DNA of 64,000 nucleotides from Macrolepiota albuminosa (GCA_027475525.1 JAMWFC010000046.1:1178001-1242000), one strand, 5' to 3'. Shown: positions 1 through 12,550, numbered from the stretch's first letter. Made by a program: numbers and translations. Notes: a model not told the origin generated them from the letters alone.

Positions 1-1131
1 GTGAGTGGCCGTGAGGTAAAATTCGTTCCATAGTGATTCAGGACACTTAGCTGCCAGTCTCATCGTTCTCGCCTTTCCTAGAAGCATCCTGTGCATCCTT
101 TCTACACGTCCCATGTGTTGCAAAGTGTACGGGGCGCTGAATTCATGTCTCGAGCCCACTGAGGCAAGCCATTTCTCCATTTGATTGTTCTTGAGCTCGC
201 TGTCATGTCCTGTTCGATAGGTCTATACACACCTTCCCGTTTCCAGTTCTCTTTTCTTTTGCCAGGCTTGTAGTGCTGGAAATGCGTTGCTTTTTGATCT
301 GAGCAGTATGGACCATGGCATGTTGGTGTAATCGTCGACAATGTCCATAATATATATATTTCCGGTACGTGATTGCACATGCATAGGCCCAGCTAAGTCT
401 ACCCATACGATTTTTAACATCCCAGTCGCTCTACACCCTTCCTCCCGCACTTTGGGTACCGGTGACTTCGTCTGTTTACCAAGAATACAGAGGTCACATT
501 TAGGTAGTGCAAGGAGGGGGACGTGCGGTGTACCTGGGAGTAGACCAGTACGGGCCATCTTGGCGACGACTTGGTAGTTTGCGTGACCGAGTCTCCAATG
601 CCAAGTGTTGACATTGAACGGGTGTTGTGCAGTGAGGGCGTGTTCGACTAGTGCATTCTGTAAATCGAGCGTGTAGAGATGGCGTCCAGGGATGAGCAGT
701 CCTGACGCCAGGAGCATCCTGCTGGTATCATCTAGAATGGTGACTCCTGTGTTGCTGAAGGTGATTGAGGCACACATGCCCATGACTAGTGCCGAAACAG
801 ATATGAGTCGGACGGTGGAGGTAGGTATGTACAACACGTTCTCCAATACTATTTCGGCCTCGTTCTGGATGTGTAATTTGATCGTTCCTACACTCAGCGC
901 CTCAATAGATGTGCCTCCAATGCTTTTGACTGCACATGGCAGGGTAGCCCGTAACGTGATGAAGTCAGATCTGCAGGGAGATATGTGGACCGTTGCTCCT
1001 GAGTCGAGGTAGAACAGTTTCTCATTCAGGGATGAAAGGAATGTGCATCCTTGCTGATTCAACGGAGCGATTTCTGTGGTGGCTAGGATAGTCTCGTGTC
1101 CTTCGATGAGATGGTCATTCCAGTTGATGGA
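1..1131 (-). pseudogene. pol: copia-A pol: protease, GAG-pre-integrase, integrase N-terminal part
   Basis: Same frame as gag after the TGA. The aspartic protease signature is YLDSGATVHIS (about 1000). The GAG-pre-integrase domain follows with WHWRLGHANYQVV and CDLCILGKQ, which matches the HHCC-type zinc region of copia integrases. The integrase core starts with VDLAGPM and DIVDDYT. A TAG at 220-222 interrupts the frame, which then resumes with TGHDSELK and reaches base 1 in integrase (WNEFYLTATH). Protein would act in reverse-transcribed particles; with two stops this copy is probably not autonomous. Confidence 0.85.
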
Positions 1132-2283
1132 TGTTCAGAGTTCGCTGCCAGCGTCGTTGAGGTCGACTTCGGTTGCCATAAACCCTTGGTACTCGAAGAA
1201 GCCTGTGGAATTAGTTGTTGTAGCTGATGCAATGCCTGCGAACTCGGTCGTTTTTGTGGTCGTGGTGTCCGCTTTTTCAACTTTGAGTTGGATCTTTTGG
1301 AGATGTGATGCGTCGACTATGTAAGCTTGCCCATCAAGCCCCTTGACCGCAATGCCGGCCTTTGCTGCTGCTCCTGTCTTTGCATTGTTATTTGGTTTCA
1401 CTCCTTCTCGTGCGGCTCGCCGTGCGGTTTTGGACTCCTCAATCGTTTTCCCGGCCATGCCGCCACCAGGTCGAACACACCACTGCTTGGTGTGGCCGCG
1501 GCACGGAAAACCAAGCCTGAAGCATAGGTCGCAGCAGGACCATCCGGGTCTGTGATTGTGCGTGCCGGGGATGTTCTTTGTCGCAATGAGGGCGGTGTCC
1601 AAGGTGGGCTTAGCAAGGGTGGCAAGGCTGTTGATGGTCTGGAAGAGTTTCCGGATCTCGACTGAAGTGTAGGGCTTTGTCGCCGTGGAATCAGCGAGCC
1701 CGTGTGACACCTGGGTCTGGGCGGACTCAAAAGCTTTGTCGTTAATTGAGTTGAGGAGTGCGATGCACTTGAGGAGGTCCTTGTCTATGGCTCCGATGGC
1801 GAATGTGTGGTCAATGAGCTCGCATATTTTCCTGGCTGTGGCATCGATGGGACTGGATACAGGAGCATATGTAGAAAGGGCTTCACGGATGAGGGCCACC
1901 TGCTTCACGGGTCCCTCACTCTGTGCGCGTGCCTTTAAGGCATTGTAACATTCCTTGGCCATGCCATCAGTGGTGAGTCCTTCTTGTTCAGCGTCAGATA
2001 CAGCTGCTCGGATTACACCAATGATGAGGTCGTTGTTGGCCAACCAGTTAGAATATGCAACCGGTTCTGTGATGTGGCTCAGCTCAGTGATCAGCCGCTC
2101 GGGTTTCATCTTGGGCACGAAGATGTATCGGTTCAGGCCAGTTTGCTGTAAGAATATTTCTAATTTATTTGACCACTTCAGGAACTCGCCTGTGGCGCGG
2201 TCGAAAGGGGTCTCCGACGCCAGCCAGTGTGCATTGAGTTTGACTGCGTGGATGTGGGGGTGAACGGCGTCGTTGGTCGACAT
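1132..2283 (-). pseudogene. gag: copia-A gag (capsid/nucleocapsid), ends at an in-frame TGA
   Basis: A frame of about 383 codons with the copia-type capsid layout (LNAHWLASETPF near the N-terminus, alpha-helical UBN2-like middle) and a zinc knuckle of the form C-x2-C-x9-H-x4-C (CDLC...GHTKQWC) around residue 250. The start was placed at the ATG at 2283 because it aligns with the start of copia-B gag at 29031; the frame is open further upstream only through non-ATG codons. The TGA at 1132-1134 interrupts a frame that continues without shift into protease. The same column reads AGG in copia-B and CAA in copia-C, so this is more likely a mutated codon than a programmed stop. Confidence 0.85.
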
Positions 2284-2540
2284 GGATGTGTTGGAAGGGT
2301 CCGATCCCATAGCAGAGGTGTTCGGGAGAGAGGACAAAGAGATGGAACAAGGCGCATGAAGACAAACAGGGACACGCTAGTAAGGTACGATCAGCCAGAA
2401 TCAAATGTCCATGCGTTGTGATATTCGTGAAGGGTCAAAGTGATCAGTCAGAGCTGAGAGTGCTGCGAGCGATTCTACAACGGTGCGGTTAAGTTGTTCG
2501 AGTCAAATGCAGTTGGTTGCTCAGAGTGCGTAGCAGCAAG

Positions 2541-2551
2541 GTCCCATAACC
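2541..2551 (-). promoter_or_regulatory. copia-A primer-binding site, complementary to internal initiator-Met tRNA
   Basis: Immediately inside the LTR the minus strand reads GGTTATGGGAC. GGTTATGGG matches the complement of the anticodon stem-loop (CCCATAACC, anticodon CAU) of initiator methionine tRNA, not its 3' end. This is the half-tRNA priming known from Drosophila copia. Copia-B has the same site at 29261-29272. Confidence 0.75.
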
Positions 2552-3011
2552 TGTTAGAATTAGATGCTGATACAACCTCAGTTCAATATACAGTTGACTA
2601 AGATTTATTGTATCGTACCTGATACAACTTTACACGATGCGGAACGAGTAAATAAGTAAGTGTGTGTACGAAGGTATGACAATTTCTGGAGACTCACCCT
2701 CAGTTCAATATACAGTTGACTGAGGGTGTGGTATCGTAGGGTGCTACTATAAATACGAGGTAGGGACAAAGGGAGCTTTGTCTCTAGTGTGATTGCGATG
2801 GAGCAGTGATGGTGGCCACTAGTGTGATTGCAATGGAGTAGTGACGGTGGCCACTAGGATGCGATTGTTCGTGTGATATGTAACGAGGGATTGTCCCTGA
2901 TGTGATTGCGGTGAAGTAGTGGTGGTGGCAGTGCAATTGTGTGTGTCGTGGAACAAGGGATTTGATCGAGGTTGAGGGGCTGTCGTCATTGTGGGTGCAC
3001 AAGCACTAACA
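2552..3011 (-). repeat. 5' LTR of copia-A (460 bp)
   Basis: Begins TGTTAGAATT and ends CACTAACA on the plus strand, i.e. 5-bp terminal inverted repeats TGTTA/TAACA, the same termini as copia-B. On the minus strand a TATA-like TATTTATAG (complement of 2748-2756) lies about 20 bp ahead of a dyad at 2697-2726; a second dyad is at 2577-2603. The rest is G/T-rich plus-strand sequence with short direct repeats (2785-2900). Confidence 0.88.
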
Positions 3012-4354
3012 AAGTATGGGTGTTAAGACAAGGCTTGAACAATGGCAGAGGGCCCATGTGGGGTGCTTGCTATAGCTGATGTGGTTGTGGCTTGAGAGTA
3101 AGGATGAGGGAGGGGTATGAAGCTTGAGTGGCTCAAGGAATGAGTCCAGAAGCCTTCTAGCAGGCTGGAAAGTGAGCAAGGCAAAATAGGGCCAAAGTCA
3201 GGTGGGCTTGGGGCCAAGGTCAGAGAGTGACCTCAGCTCATCAGTGTCTTCTACAGAAGGGAGAGTGTTTGTAGAAGAGGCCTTGGCTAGGCAAGGTATC
3301 CAAGAGAAAAGGTTACTATCCACTGTGTGCACTGCAGAGGAAGGGATGCACAATCTCATATGGAGGCAATGAAACAATGAAACAATGTCAGTAGCTTACA
3401 GTCACACCACAGAACCAGATCAATATTTAATTCAGTCCTATGAGTAGTGTAACAAAAAGCTGCCTTAGGTAAGGTAGCGACAACAATTATACATAGTCTA
3501 TTATGTAATTTAGAAATATATGCATTTTAGTCTAGATTTACTGAACAATGAGTAGGTTGTTTAGTAAGGAATAAAGTTAAGGTTGGACCTAGAGCACTTG
3601 GTTACATGCCTCTCTTTCAGACTGGTTACAGTCTCCAGAAGGGTGGTGTCCACAAGCTTCTCCACAAGACCAATAAGACATTTTCTGTAGTTTGTTAGGT
3701 GTCGATGTTAGCTGACAATAACTATAAGTAATGCTTGCTATATTCATGCAGATGGCAGGTGGTGTAGCTCACTCAAGAAAAGCAGCCATATCAAAGTTGG
3801 TGTTAGCTGACATATATGCTCCTGCAAGAGGAGAATTCACCAACTGGTCCTCTGTGGTCAAAGTGACCACTGGTGGGGGTGGTAGCAGTCCTTGGTGTGG
3901 ATCATGCATCTACAGATTGCAGTAACAGGGTTTCATCCTGACAGGATAATAGAATCCTTCCTCAAGGTATGCATTACCTTGAGCAAATTCTCATATAAGT
4001 AGTGCCCAAAGGCAGATTACATTGTCTGCAATAGAGGTTCTCCAACCATCCCACTATGGAATTGCAGGTGGCTCACTATAGATATCAAGTTTACAGTGCC
4101 GTTTGTTGTTGATGTCCCAGTATGTCACAAACTTACCGATCCCTTGTAATTACTCAGAACAACTCTTGTCAGCATTTTCCTATGTCTCATCTGCTCCTAG
4201 CTATGTATTTCTTCTTTGTTACTTCTCCTTATTTTTCTCCTAATTTTATCATGTTGTACTATATTTCTGAAATCTTCCCTATTCGATCTCACCCTGATTC
4301 TGATTTTTCCTATTCTAAACTACTATATAAACCTCATGTATTTGATAAATATCT
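3012..4354. other. Repeat-derived, no recognisable gene
   Basis: No reading frame of recognisable origin. About 3170-3420 is an older dispersed repeat that recurs in inverted orientation at about 16060-16345. From about 3430 the sequence is AT-rich and nearly CpG-free. Short frames here look accidental. Confidence 0.5.
3170..3420. repeat. Dispersed repeat, inverted copy of 16060-16345
   Basis: Shared blocks, read as reverse complement, include GAAGACAC, CTGAGGTCA, GACCTTGGCCC and TGCAGAGGAAGGGA in the same order and spacing. Divergence is substantial, so it is an old pair. The family is not recognised. Confidence 0.6.
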
Positions 4355-5299
4355 TCAGGCAATCAATACAGTTGCCAACTCTTGTACACTCATTCTCTCA
4401 AGTCTTAAGTTTTCTCTCAAGTTCTTGAACGGGTTCCTGACACAGTACACATTCAACAAAAAATTTGTTGCCTGGAAATAACTCTCCAGGTAGACCATGC
4501 CAAAGGTATATGCATGGTCTATCCATTTCACTGGAACACGATTTGCTAACAGAACTCTTAATATGTTGGCCTCACTGATGTTGACTAACATAGAGTCATC
4601 AAAATGGGGGGTCATGAACTGCACATCAGTCCATGACATTGGCAAAAACGGCTGACTGGGGTTGGCTGCATTGTGGGCTTCAATAGCCTCACGGTATATT
4701 TCTGGACAAGCCATAACAAAGGCCAGCACCCTGGCAAAGTGGCTTCTGGGTTGCCCTTGAGGTGATACACCTTGTATAATGGCATGCCCCAGGAGGGTGT
4801 GGAAGTGAATATGGAACACATAGTCCACAGCAATGCCCAAGACAGCATTCATCATACCAGGGCATGAAAAGTAAAGCACATTCTGTGCTAGGCAGTCAAG
4901 GTTGAAGGTATGTCAAATACCTTCCAAGTCAAATCTAGTGAGCATAAACACAAGCTTGCTCCCCTGCCCTTCTTATTGGAGGTACCTCTTGGGTGTGGAT
5001 AGAATGGCCAGGTCCATTTGCTGGTTGTTGAGGTCAAAGGAGGGGAGGATTTGTTCAAATTCAGGACCACAGACCAGCTCTATGGTGCAATCACTCTATG
5101 GTCAACTATAATTCATGGATATGCGCTGGAATTTGCACAGAAGATAGTAGGCTTCAATACAAAGTGGCAGTGCCTTCATCTTGTTCTCCACCAGCACCAG
5201 CAATTTGTGGGCCTCTTGGGGGTTCATGGGAAACCCCCATGGCACAGTTTTTGTAAACAGTATTGAGGTATGATGATCAACTGCCGCACCCTTCGACAA
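4355..5299 (-). pseudogene. Unrecognised ORF family, degenerate copy 1
   Basis: Two minus-strand open segments (5102-5299 and 4355-4879) separated by stops at about 4880-5100 appear to be one decayed coding region. The upper segment holds MNPQEAHKLLVLVEN and AYYLLCKFQRIS; the lower holds LYFSCPGMMNAVLGIAVDYV, PEIYREAIEAH and WIDHAYTFGMVYLESYF. The lower part aligns in order with the translation of about 56650-57315 on the minus strand (LLYGHPGTPN...GLAMDYA, GLYKEAIAEY, VDYAYTYVVTYLAHIFF). I do not recognise the family. Its repetition and its position next to a gypsy pol at the second site suggest a transposon-borne or transposon-carried gene; no function is claimed. Confidence 0.5.
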
Positions 5300-5946
5300 T
5301 CAAATGGCCATCTCAATGCATGTGGAACTCAAGATCTCAATGTACAAAGGAGTTTTCAACAATGACCCTTTAATTTGAGGCTGCTAAACTGGAGTGAAGT
5401 AAATAAACTTTGAGTAACATGAAGTGAAGATTTATAAATTTGATGAGTTGTAGAAAGTAAAAGTCATTGCGTGAGGTTGCAGGAAAGAAATAACAAGATT
5501 TCTTGAGTCCTGAAACAGTTCTCAAGCATTGGTTTTCCCTCCTGGAAGTGAGAGGGGCCAAGGCTCAAGCTAACTACGAGGGACTAGTTAGTAGTGATAC
5601 GATGCTGTACCAGCAGTCAGGGACACAACATGCACCAGAAGTCAAAATAAACATTTAATTATGGGCTGAAAACTGTAAGCCTCCTGGTAGCAGTCTCAAC
5701 AAATTATATCTCCAAAAACACCCCAATAAATACACAGACAGTACAGAACAAAGGGCAGGGACCAGCTCAAGCTATCAACTCAACAATAGTCCAACCACTG
5801 TTATGGGGAGGGGAAGCATGGGAGCTGGCAGAGGTGACAAAAGGGGATCAAATTGTGATGATCTAGATCAAGATCTGATCTGACAATGCCCAATTTGATA
5901 TGACTGAAAGGGGAAAGGGAAAGAAGCATGGAGGGATGTCAAAAGA

Positions 5947-6073
5947 GATGAATAGAATGGTGGCACATGCATTGAATGGAGGAAGGGAGGGATGAATGGA
6001 ATGGTGGCACTGAAACATGCATTGAATGGAGGAAGGAAGAGATGAATGGAATGGTGGCACTGAAACATGCATC
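5947..6073. repeat. Tandem repeat, about 50 bp x 2.5
   Basis: Units begin GATGAATGGAATGGTGGCAC at about 5947, 5991 and 6041. The first unit lacks six bases (TGAAAC) present in the others, giving spacings of 44 and 50. Confidence 0.8.
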
Positions 6074-6430
6074 ACCAAAATGGAAAATGGAACAACAAAT
6101 TAGGTCAGGAATGCTGGGAGGTCAAGAGCAAAAAGTCATGTGATCTGGTGGTCTGTGCACTGGAAAATTAGTATAAATAGTCCAAGTAGAGTAGAGAATA
6201 ACCAGGCAATTGATAGGCAAAGGCTCAGTGGTTCCCAGGGAGTGAATCACCTAGGCTAGAGTTTATTGAACACCTCTTATTGGAAGTCTATTGGTAGACA
6301 AAGGCTCGGTGGTTCCCAGGGAGTGAACTGCTTAGGCTGGAGTTTATTGAGAACCTTCTTCTGCCCATCAGGATATTTGATATTCTGTGAAGCACCCAAT
6401 ACATCAAGTTTTTATCATCAAGCACCAGTA

Positions 6431-6584
6431 TGGATTAGAGGTCACTTTCTAAGACTTCAAGAAAGCCCCAGAACTATCAGTACTACTTGCAACCAAGTAC
6501 TACACCATGGATTAGAGGTCACTTTCTAAGACTTCAAGAAAGCCCCAGAACTATCAGTACTACTTGCAACCAAGTACTACACCA
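6431..6584. repeat. Exact 77-bp tandem duplication (probable assembly join)
   Basis: Positions 6431-6507 and 6508-6584 are identical. One of seven duplications in the window with exactly this period, in unrelated sequence. Confidence 0.85.
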
Positions 6585-6885
6585 AGTACTACAGTAGGTA
6601 AAGTAAATAAAGTATAATAGAATGGTGTATATGACATAGGAATGGTGAGAGGGGAAGAAAAACACATGATATACAATGATCTGCACTGCGAGCACAGTGT
6701 GAGATGACAGTAGGTAAGTACTAAAGTAAAGGCCTACTTGCAAGCGCAGTAAGACAACGAGGTCCTCACAGATGCGCTCACAGCTATTTAATATGTTAAA
6801 ACAATGATTGGTCCATGAACAAAGGATGTGGTAGCCAGTGGCTTAGGGGTCAGATGTGCTGAGTGTGACAAGAGAAAGGGCGATC

Positions 6886-7299
6886 TTATCTATGGTCCCA
6901 AATTACCCTCAGGCAACCACCCCAACACTCAGTTGCCTGATCTAAGGAAATTGAATTTACGCGACTCTCCCCAGTGTTCTCTTTTGCCACATATGGGCAT
7001 GGACGAGGGTTGGGGTTGTGACCCGGAAAAGAATCCCACTGTGCATGGTCACCAATAGTCAGATACCACATTGGAGGATTCTGAGTTCCAAGGATCTCTT
7101 GGAGCTGCTGTATCACATCATCGGGCAGCTGGTGGAGGTAATAGTTATTATGTAACCTTGCCACTTGTGAATAACGATCTCCTGGCATACCATGCACCGG
7201 CAAAATTCTGTCAGAACTTCTCACAACTATGCATGTCAGACACTGGAAACAGTGTTGTACTGTATAACATCTAGTGCACCCAACTACTATTGGCATCAT
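6886..7299 (-). pseudogene. Unrecognised ORF fragment, 137 codons
   Basis: An open minus-strand frame with LHQLPDDVIQQLQEILG and MWYLTIGDHAQWDSFPGHNP and an N-terminal cysteine cluster. Part of the underlying DNA (about 7200-7300) resembles 63440-63560, where CACCCAAC, TTGGCATCATCA and CATGCCAGGCG/CATGTCAGACA recur in the same order, so it belongs to a repeat family found near the old gypsy element. No domain recognised; real expression is doubtful. Confidence 0.3.
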
Positions 7300-7304
7300 T
7301 ACTG

Positions 7305-7710
7305 TGTCAAAAAGTCAGTAATAAGTGACATTCACTACTTGTACAATTAGTTCACACTATTGTCAAAAGATTAGTAAGAAGTAGCATTTAATAGTTATTT
7401 GATACTATTGTTAAAAAGTCAGTAGTAAGTAGCATTTAATACTTACTTGACATTATTGTTAAAAGCTCAGTAATAAGTAGTGTTCAATACTTATTACAAT
7501 TAGTTAACACTATGTCAAAAGATCAGTAATAAGTAGCATTCAATATTTATATAAATAGCTAACACTGTTTTCAAAATGTTAGTAATAAGTATTGAACACA
7601 TACTTATCACAATTACTTGATACTGTTGTCAAAAGATTAGTAATAAGTAGCATTCAATATTTGCTTAACATTATTGTCAAAAAGTTAATAATAAGTATTG
7701 AATATATGCT
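7305..7710. repeat. Degenerate AT-rich tandem repeat
   Basis: Six to seven imperfect units of about 55-70 bp, each with a core like AGTAATAAGTAGCATTCAATA followed by an ACTATTGTCAAAA-type segment. The units have diverged, so this is an old satellite-like array and not a sequencing artefact. Confidence 0.75.
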
Positions 7711-10700
7711 TATTTGCAGTTGGTAGTTACAAATATTTAATTTGTATTGTCTATAAAGTGTCAAGGCATGAAAACGTATGTCTACAATATTGTGTTGCTT
7801 TATTTTGAGATATAAGCTGGATAAATTATTTATTTTTTTAAAAAAAAACATACTTATTACACAGCTTATCAGCTCTCAGGATAACTTATTGGATATAGAA
7901 TCTCAATATATATCATAGCAGATGTGACTAATATTTAAAAGCTTGATATCATGAGTTGACAGGTCAATAGGTTGATGTTAGTCAACACTTTGTAAAATAA
8001 AATTCTTTCTAATACATATAATGCATTATATTTTGAAAAAATAGTGGCAACATATGCACTCTCCTTATTCTTCTTCAGGTTTTGTATTAACTTTCTGAGA
8101 AGTAGTAGCAAGAGTAGGCATAAAAGGAGCTGAGTATTTAAGGTACTGTTCAAGTGATATTGCAAAACCATCATCAAAGAAAAGCAGCAATGTAAACACT
8201 TTATATTGCAATGAAGATGGGGCAGATTCATAGAAGTAAATGTTTTCTGGGCTGAAATTTGCTATAAGTTCCATAAAAGATCTCAATACTCTATTCTGCC
8301 TAATAGAATCACTGCTAAAAAGTTGATAAAATAAGTATCTAAATATTAAAAGACTCTGGAAAATAAATGTTTTTCATGGTTGCATTATGTAAAACTAAAT
8401 CTTGGACTTGGCTTTTGACTATCACTAAAATATGCTAAGACTTTAGATATTTTTAAAAGACAAAATATCAATAAACTGACTGACCTCTAAATACTATGTA
8501 ATTAAAGAACTTATATATTTTTTTTTTCTTTCACAACATAGTCTTACCTTTAATGATACATGCTAGTCTGCTAATCTAAAAGCATAGTCTATAGCATGAA
8601 GTTGTGATTAATAACAACAAATCAGATTTAGAATACATGCTAGTCTGCTAATCTAAAAGCATAGTCTATAGCATGAAGTTGTGATTAATAACAACAAATC
8701 AGATTTAGACTTGACTAAGATCAAAGACTCTGAAGATAAATGTATAATAAAGTTACAGATTTTATAAGAGTTTAGATTCACATAGTACAGAATCAGACGA
8801 GACTGGTCTATTAACTATATAGTGTAAAAAGAAAAATAAGCTGCTTAATAAGCAGCAAGTAAGTAAATATTTATAATATATGTAAATAAAATTATATTAT
8901 AATAAATATAATATAATTTCATCTAATTCTACTAATTAAAAGCTATGTGGCCATGGCCACATAGCATACTATGCTACAAAATGATTCCTGGCATTTAATT
9001 ACAATGCTTCAATGTCACTGCCACTTCTGCTTATAAAACCACTAGTGCTGGCTCAACTCAAAGCAAAAAAAAACAAAGAAAAATAGATCCAGAACTGGTC
9101 TTTGTTTTGACAAGTCTCATTTGTATTCAGATACTGTTCAGGCAATTTATAGTAATTATCTATTTTTGCTATATTTAAAATTGTTTCAATAGTATTCTAA
9201 ATGAGTTTACAAAGAAGATCATTGATGTTAATTAAAAATATCAGCAAAGTAACTTTTCTTTGTCTTTTGATAACTTTTTTATAATTCATGTATGATAACA
9301 GGTGTGATATGAAATATCATCAAGCAAAGATATTTTGTTAATTCTTTGATAAACAACTATATTGTATTTTTACTGGTCTTTAGTATGTTATAGTGTCTAA
9401 AGCTTTCTTCTATAGATAACTATTTTCTTTGAATGAAGCTGAAAGGACATGTGAAGCTAAATATATTTAGCATGTCCAATGCAGACTTTTGGATCAGTAA
9501 TAGTATTTTACATTTGTTACTGACTGAACTCTAAGCATTATCACCACCACTAATTTCCTGTCTTATAACATTTATTTTTAATAGTATTTCACAATTCACG
9601 GTTTGACAGTTAATCAAAGGCCTGACCAAAAGGTGCTTGTAAGTAAAGACAGTGTCTGATCTGATTCCTCAAAGGAATCTCCATACAAACTTTAGTTGTA
9701 ATATGTGAAGGAAAATCTATGGTCTATAAATTATGCAGTATTTGAAACTTGGCATTTAAATTTGCAGTTTCATAGATTCTTAGCATTACAGAAAGTCTCC
9801 AAATCATTACTGCAACAAAGATAGGATAGATGATATGTGTGAAAATTGTGAGTAAATGATAATCAACAGCACCAAAAGAGCTATTATGAACAGGTAGCTA
9901 TCTGAACAAAAACAATTATACTAAAGCTGAAGCTGTAGATGCAATAAATAGAGGATCTAATGTTACAAACTCTTCATTCACAAACCCATCTTGATATCTG
10001 AGCAGCAGAAAAAAAAAACTGCATGCTATGAAATGCAAAAACAAACAAATAATAAAGTGGCTAATTGCAGGCCTAAAAATCTTGACAGAATTGACTATCT
10101 TCTCAACATGAACAAAAAGTAGCAGGCAAACTTTTTGCTTTGCATTGAAATGGCTAACTTTCAACTATGGAGTGTCAAGACAAGACATGCCATCTGAGCA
10201 ACAAGGTCATTGTCTAGAATTTTATTTTTGGTATAGCAAATAGGAGAACCATGTAGTATAATCTTGCTAGAACATCCTTATAGTCATTTAGTTCAAGTCT
10301 ATTGACAGCATGCATAAAAAACAACAATGAAAAAGTGTTGACTTGCTTCAGTTGATTGATGGAGTTTGGAATTAGCTCAGACAGGCACTAAGTGATTGAC
10401 TCCTCCAATGCATGTTGCTCTTTCAAGACCAGGTTATCTACATACCAATCTGGCACACTTTGAGAAGCATCTGAGATGTGCTCAAGCCCAGCTAATGGCT
10501 AGTCTGTACAGATATAATTGCATAGACTTCTTCTCTACAATCTACAGCTCAATTGTGCTATATTTTATCAATTCTAAAATAATAATATAATCCAAAAATA
10601 AATCTTGAAAGACTTTGTTCTAAGCTTCTTTGATTATCCTTGACATCAAAGTCAGATTGGGCAGGAATAGAAGAATCATTATTGACACTGGATATTGCCA

Positions 10701-12034
10701 TATTAGAAGCAGATGTTGATATACTAGTCTTTGGTAGTAGATGTTAAAAATGTAAGCTTGTGTTCTGTCCAAAGTGGAGGACTGTCATCATTTTTTGAGT
10801 TAATGTTAACTTGCCAAGAGTTCTTTTAGTCAATAGTCTATAAAGCTCATGTGATATATTGTAGCTCTTTTGCTTTTTTTCTTTAAAGAGAACTGGCTCT
10901 TCTTCTTTTTTATATAGTCAATAATTTGTTTACCATCATATTTGTGTTCTTTTTTAACAGCTATATATTCAGCACTCGCTAACAAGATTAGTAGCTACAA
11001 ATGTACTGGTGAGTCATCAAAAAAGTCTGCAAAAATAGAGAATCTGAGTTGATATAGAATGAAAAGCATGAAAGGCATCATAAGACATATGTCCAGCAAT
11101 TTTGTTCATAACATCAATGTGCTCAAGTCTAGAAATCTCCTGAATCAGACAAAGACCAGCAACTTTTTCTATTTCTCCCAATCATTTTAGGCATATGCAT
11201 TAACAAATCTGCTAGACATAGCAAAATAAGCCTCAAACCTCATCTGCACTAGTAGATATAAGGCTTGCCAGTAGGACTGTCAATTTTCTCTTGTAAAGAT
11301 CCTTAATGTGTCTTCAGTGTTTAAGATCATCTCAGGCTCCCAAAACATGCTGAAGACATCCCTGACAATAGAATCTGATATACTACAATAATGTTGTCTG
11401 ATAAATAGATGCAGGGCAGACTAGAATTCCTCTACAAAGCTATGAAGTAATATGGGCAGTCTTAGTTATAGGCAATAGCAGCAGTGAGCCTGAAAATTTT
11501 GTTTGAAGCTCTAGATGTTAGAAGTGTTAGCAGTAGATTGTAAGAATCTGTAAGAAAGATGGCAAGTGTATATATAGACTCTACATACTGTAGTTGAATT
11601 CTTCTTGCTGAGGGAACAAAAAATAAGATTAACAAACATGAAGTTTGTCAGTTGAAAATAGAAACATCCTGCTTGGCAAGCAAAGTGTAATAGTAGTAGG
11701 CATTGATGATGTCCAAAAGTTGATCAGTAGCAGACACAGTTTATGGCTACTGACTAGAAAATATGTGTTGGGTGTGCTAAGTATTTGAGGGAGTCCTGGG
11801 CAGTTCTCAAAGAACAAGTCAGAAACAAGTTAAACAGCAAGGAACAGTAAGGAAGGGATGTCAGTAAGGAATATTAGTAAAAAAGATATGCTAACAAACA
11901 AGTGCACTTAAAGGAAAAGAAGGTGAATGTGAGTAAAGTGCAGCAAGAAGACGAGAGGCTTAGCAATGACTAAGCTATATGTTGCTTGCTGCAGCTGCAA
12001 GACATACAAATTCTGAATGCATAACTACAGCAAG
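7711..12034. other. AT-rich, CpG-depleted region without a recognisable gene
   Basis: Long AT-rich stretch with almost no CG dinucleotides and many stops in all frames. Short frames (for example near 7935-8286, 9916-10164 and 11629-11817) show no family signature. An exact 77-bp duplication sits at 8556-8709. It reads as heavily mutated old transposon DNA; no element could be identified. Confidence 0.5.
8556..8709. repeat. Exact 77-bp tandem duplication (probable assembly join)
   Basis: 8556-8632 equals 8633-8709; the lag-77 match is exactly 77 bases long with no extension on either side. Confidence 0.88.
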
Positions 12035-12550
12035 TGTAAAGTCAACCAACCTTTGGAGGCTATGGCTCAGTCACACAGCTGACAGAGGAAGATCCAAAGT
12101 ATATTAGAATATATACTGACAATATCATGATAACTATTTACCTGGCAGAGGTAGATTCAAAGAAAACAAGTCTAGGGATTTCCTATGCCAGGTTGGACAC
12201 TTCTGGGGCTTCTGAAGCATGGAAAACAACTGTACAGTACAACAAAACTTTAAAAACTTGAAAATTGCCTAATTAAATAACTGTACAAACAAGGCAGGAA
12301 AACTCTGGACTTTAGAAGTCAGAAAGGCAAACTCTGGCTTATATAAGCAGTTTAAAAGTGGTGCTGAAGGGCCTACACTTGTCTGATTGGTAGCTTAAGA
12401 ATCAGAGCATCTCAAGAGCTAATAATAATACTAACAGATAATGTTGAAAGAATAAAAATAGTGAAATGAGAGAATGACAAAAGAAATAAGAGAATGAATG
12501 AATGAAAAGATAAGGAGTAAAAAAAGAAAGAAATGAGAAGTCTTCTGACA
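12035..12550 (-). repeat. Solo gypsy LTR (516 bp), target duplication GCAAG
   Basis: On the minus strand it begins TGTCAGAAGACTTCTCATT and ends near ...TTTACA, matching the 519-bp LTR of the complete gypsy element over its length but diverged. It is flanked by GCAAG at 12030-12034 and 12551-12555, a perfect 5-bp target duplication, so it arose by insertion and later LTR-LTR recombination. Confidence 0.88.

Larger units (their letters stand above)
1..3011 (-). mobile_element. Ty1/copia retrotransposon copia-A, 5' half (runs off the left edge)
   Basis: Read on the minus strand this is LTR, primer-binding site, gag, protease, GAG-pre-integrase and the start of integrase, the domain order of Ty1/copia (Pseudoviridae). 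The window starts inside integrase, so reverse transcriptase, RNase H and the 3' LTR lie outside. It is the best-preserved of three copia elements here: one continuous frame runs from 2283 almost to base 1, with only two in-frame stops, and CpG is still present, unlike the older copies. The outer LTR edge at 3011 follows the TGTTA...TAACA terminal rule. The target duplication cannot be tested because the other end is missing. Confidence 0.92.
5300..6885. other. No gene recognised; short tandem repeats and one 77-bp duplication
   Basis: Contains three roughly 50-bp tandem units (5947-6073), a diverged 81-bp-spaced duplication (AAGGCTC...GGTTCCCAGGGAGTGAA near 6220 and 6301) and an exact 77-bp duplication at 6431-6584. 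A TATA-like AGTATAAATAG at about 6170 could mark an unrecognised LTR, but I could not define its ends. Confidence 0.5.

Noticed and set aside
2541..2551. tRNA-gene-like CCCATAACC
   Set aside because: Only the anticodon-arm complement is present, directly beside an LTR; it is a primer-binding site, and no cloverleaf flanks it.
4122..4481. 119-codon plus-strand frame with hydrophobic segments
   Set aside because: It overlaps the antisense of the decayed coding family and is AT-driven hydrophobicity; no homology signal.
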